From: Phyllobacteriaceae bacterium
Lineage (GTDB): Bacteria > Pseudomonadota > Alphaproteobacteria > Rhizobiales > Ancalomicrobiaceae
NCBI GenBank assembly: GCA_012517025.1
Contig: JAAYVT010000108.1
Coordinates: forward strand, 1-5,321
Reading direction: 5' to 3'
Length of the DNA stretch: 5,321 nt
Position numbers and translations under genes: made by a program. Under the pieces are notes generated by a model that ran no database searches, was not told where the DNA came from, and was given only the letters and a program-made list of their open reading frames with translations. Each line of letters starts with the position of its first letter. Within the stretch, counting starts at the first letter, position 1. Shown piece after piece: positions 5,031 to 5,321 of this stretch.

Positions 5031-5321
5031 ATGACGAGACCCGCCCCCTACCTCTTCGACGTCGATTTCTCGCGACCCGAGCCGCCGCCCGAGCCCGAAC
5101 GTCCGGCCGCCGCGCCGGAACCGCCGCGTCCCACCGTCGACCTCGACCAACACCTCGCCGAGCTGGTGGCGGTGGAGGAGCGCGCCCGCGCCGAGGCCTT
5201 CGCGGAAGGACGCGAGGAAGGGTATGCGGCCGGCCGTCTCGACGCCGAGGCGCGCGCCGCCGAGCGCCTCGCCGACGCCGCCTCGAGCCTGGTCGGCGTC
5301 GCCCGCACCCTGCTCGCCGCC
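5031..5321 (+). CDS. fliH: Flagellar assembly protein FliH, N-terminal part (3' end cut by window edge)
   Basis: The frame is open from ATG 5031 to the last base, giving 97 codons. FliH is the stator-like regulator of the export ATPase FliI and docks it at the base of the flagellum. Residues 7-13 read YLFDVDF, a motif I associate with alphaproteobacterial FliH. Residues 16-34 are a Pro/Glu/Ala-rich linker. From about residue 37 a charged helix begins, with the glycine-repeat signature of FliH: Ala52, Ala56, Gly60, Gly64 and Gly68 at four-residue steps (AEGREEGYAAGR), followed by an Ala/Glu/Arg-rich coiled coil. It lies 16 bases after the fliG stop. No clear Shine-Dalgarno precedes it (the 20 bases before are GC-rich without GGAG), so translation probably depends on ribosomes finishing fliG. 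No in-frame start nearer to fliG was seen. The conserved C-terminal domain lies beyond the window, so the call rests on the N-terminal features and position. Confidence 0.92.
   Translation, partial: MTRPAPYLFDVDFSRPEPPPEPERPAAAPEPPRPTVDLDQHLAELVAVEERARAEAFAEGREEGYAAGRLDAEARAAERLADAASSLVGVARTLLAA

Noticed and set aside
3926..5032. A 368-codon open frame on the minus strand covering fliG
   Set aside because: This has the same in-register antisense effect as over fliF. The composition is artificial (Leu/Glu/His/Asp-rich) with no recognisable domain, and fliG has all its family motifs.
4327..5034. A 235-codon + strand frame inside fliG
   Set aside because: It is an out-of-frame reading of fliG. 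The product is dominated by Arg, Ala and Gly, has no domain and lacks its own ribosome-binding site.

Overview
This window is a GC-rich stretch of a flagellar gene cluster, with every gene on the + strand. The organism is most probably an alphaproteobacterium other than Caulobacter itself. Four things support this: strong G/C third-position bias; a sciP (DUF1153) gene, a family essentially confined to Alphaproteobacteria; CtrA-type TTAA-N7-TTAA boxes in the two intergenic regions; and alphaproteobacterial traits in FliG (EYPQ instead of EHPQ) and FliH (an N-terminal YLFDVDF motif). Order within the class cannot be fixed from sequence alone; Hyphomicrobiales would be a reasonable guess.

Layout, left to right. 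(1) The 3' part of fliK (hook-length control, cut by the left edge) is followed 42 bases later by flgD (hook-cap scaffold). A rho-independent terminator lies about 45 bases after flgD and ends that unit. (2) sciP follows as a single-gene unit, with a CtrA-like box and a putative -10 upstream, an 18-bp dyad just before the start, and a strong terminator downstream. (3) A gene-free stretch of about 320 bases carries a second CtrA-like box. (4) fliF (MS ring), fliG (rotor switch/torque) and the 5' part of fliH (export ATPase regulator, cut by the right edge) form one tightly spaced operon with gaps of 10 and 16 bases.

How the parts fit together. FliF, FliG and FliH are early (basal body, switch, export apparatus) components. 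FlgD and FliK act later, in hook assembly. SciP, known from Caulobacter, binds the cell-cycle regulator CtrA and prevents it from activating flagellar and other promoters. Here its gene sits insulated between the two structural units. The only two TTAA tetranucleotides in the whole window lie in the CtrA-like boxes in front of sciP and fliF. The likely wiring is that CtrA switches on both the early flagellar operon and its own antagonist.

I found no undescribed system here. The most notable local features are the insulated sciP unit with its dyad, the long fliF leader, and a FlgD variant with an unusual cysteine beside an 18-bp in-frame tandem duplication. The very long antisense reading frames over fliF and fliG are codon-register shadows.
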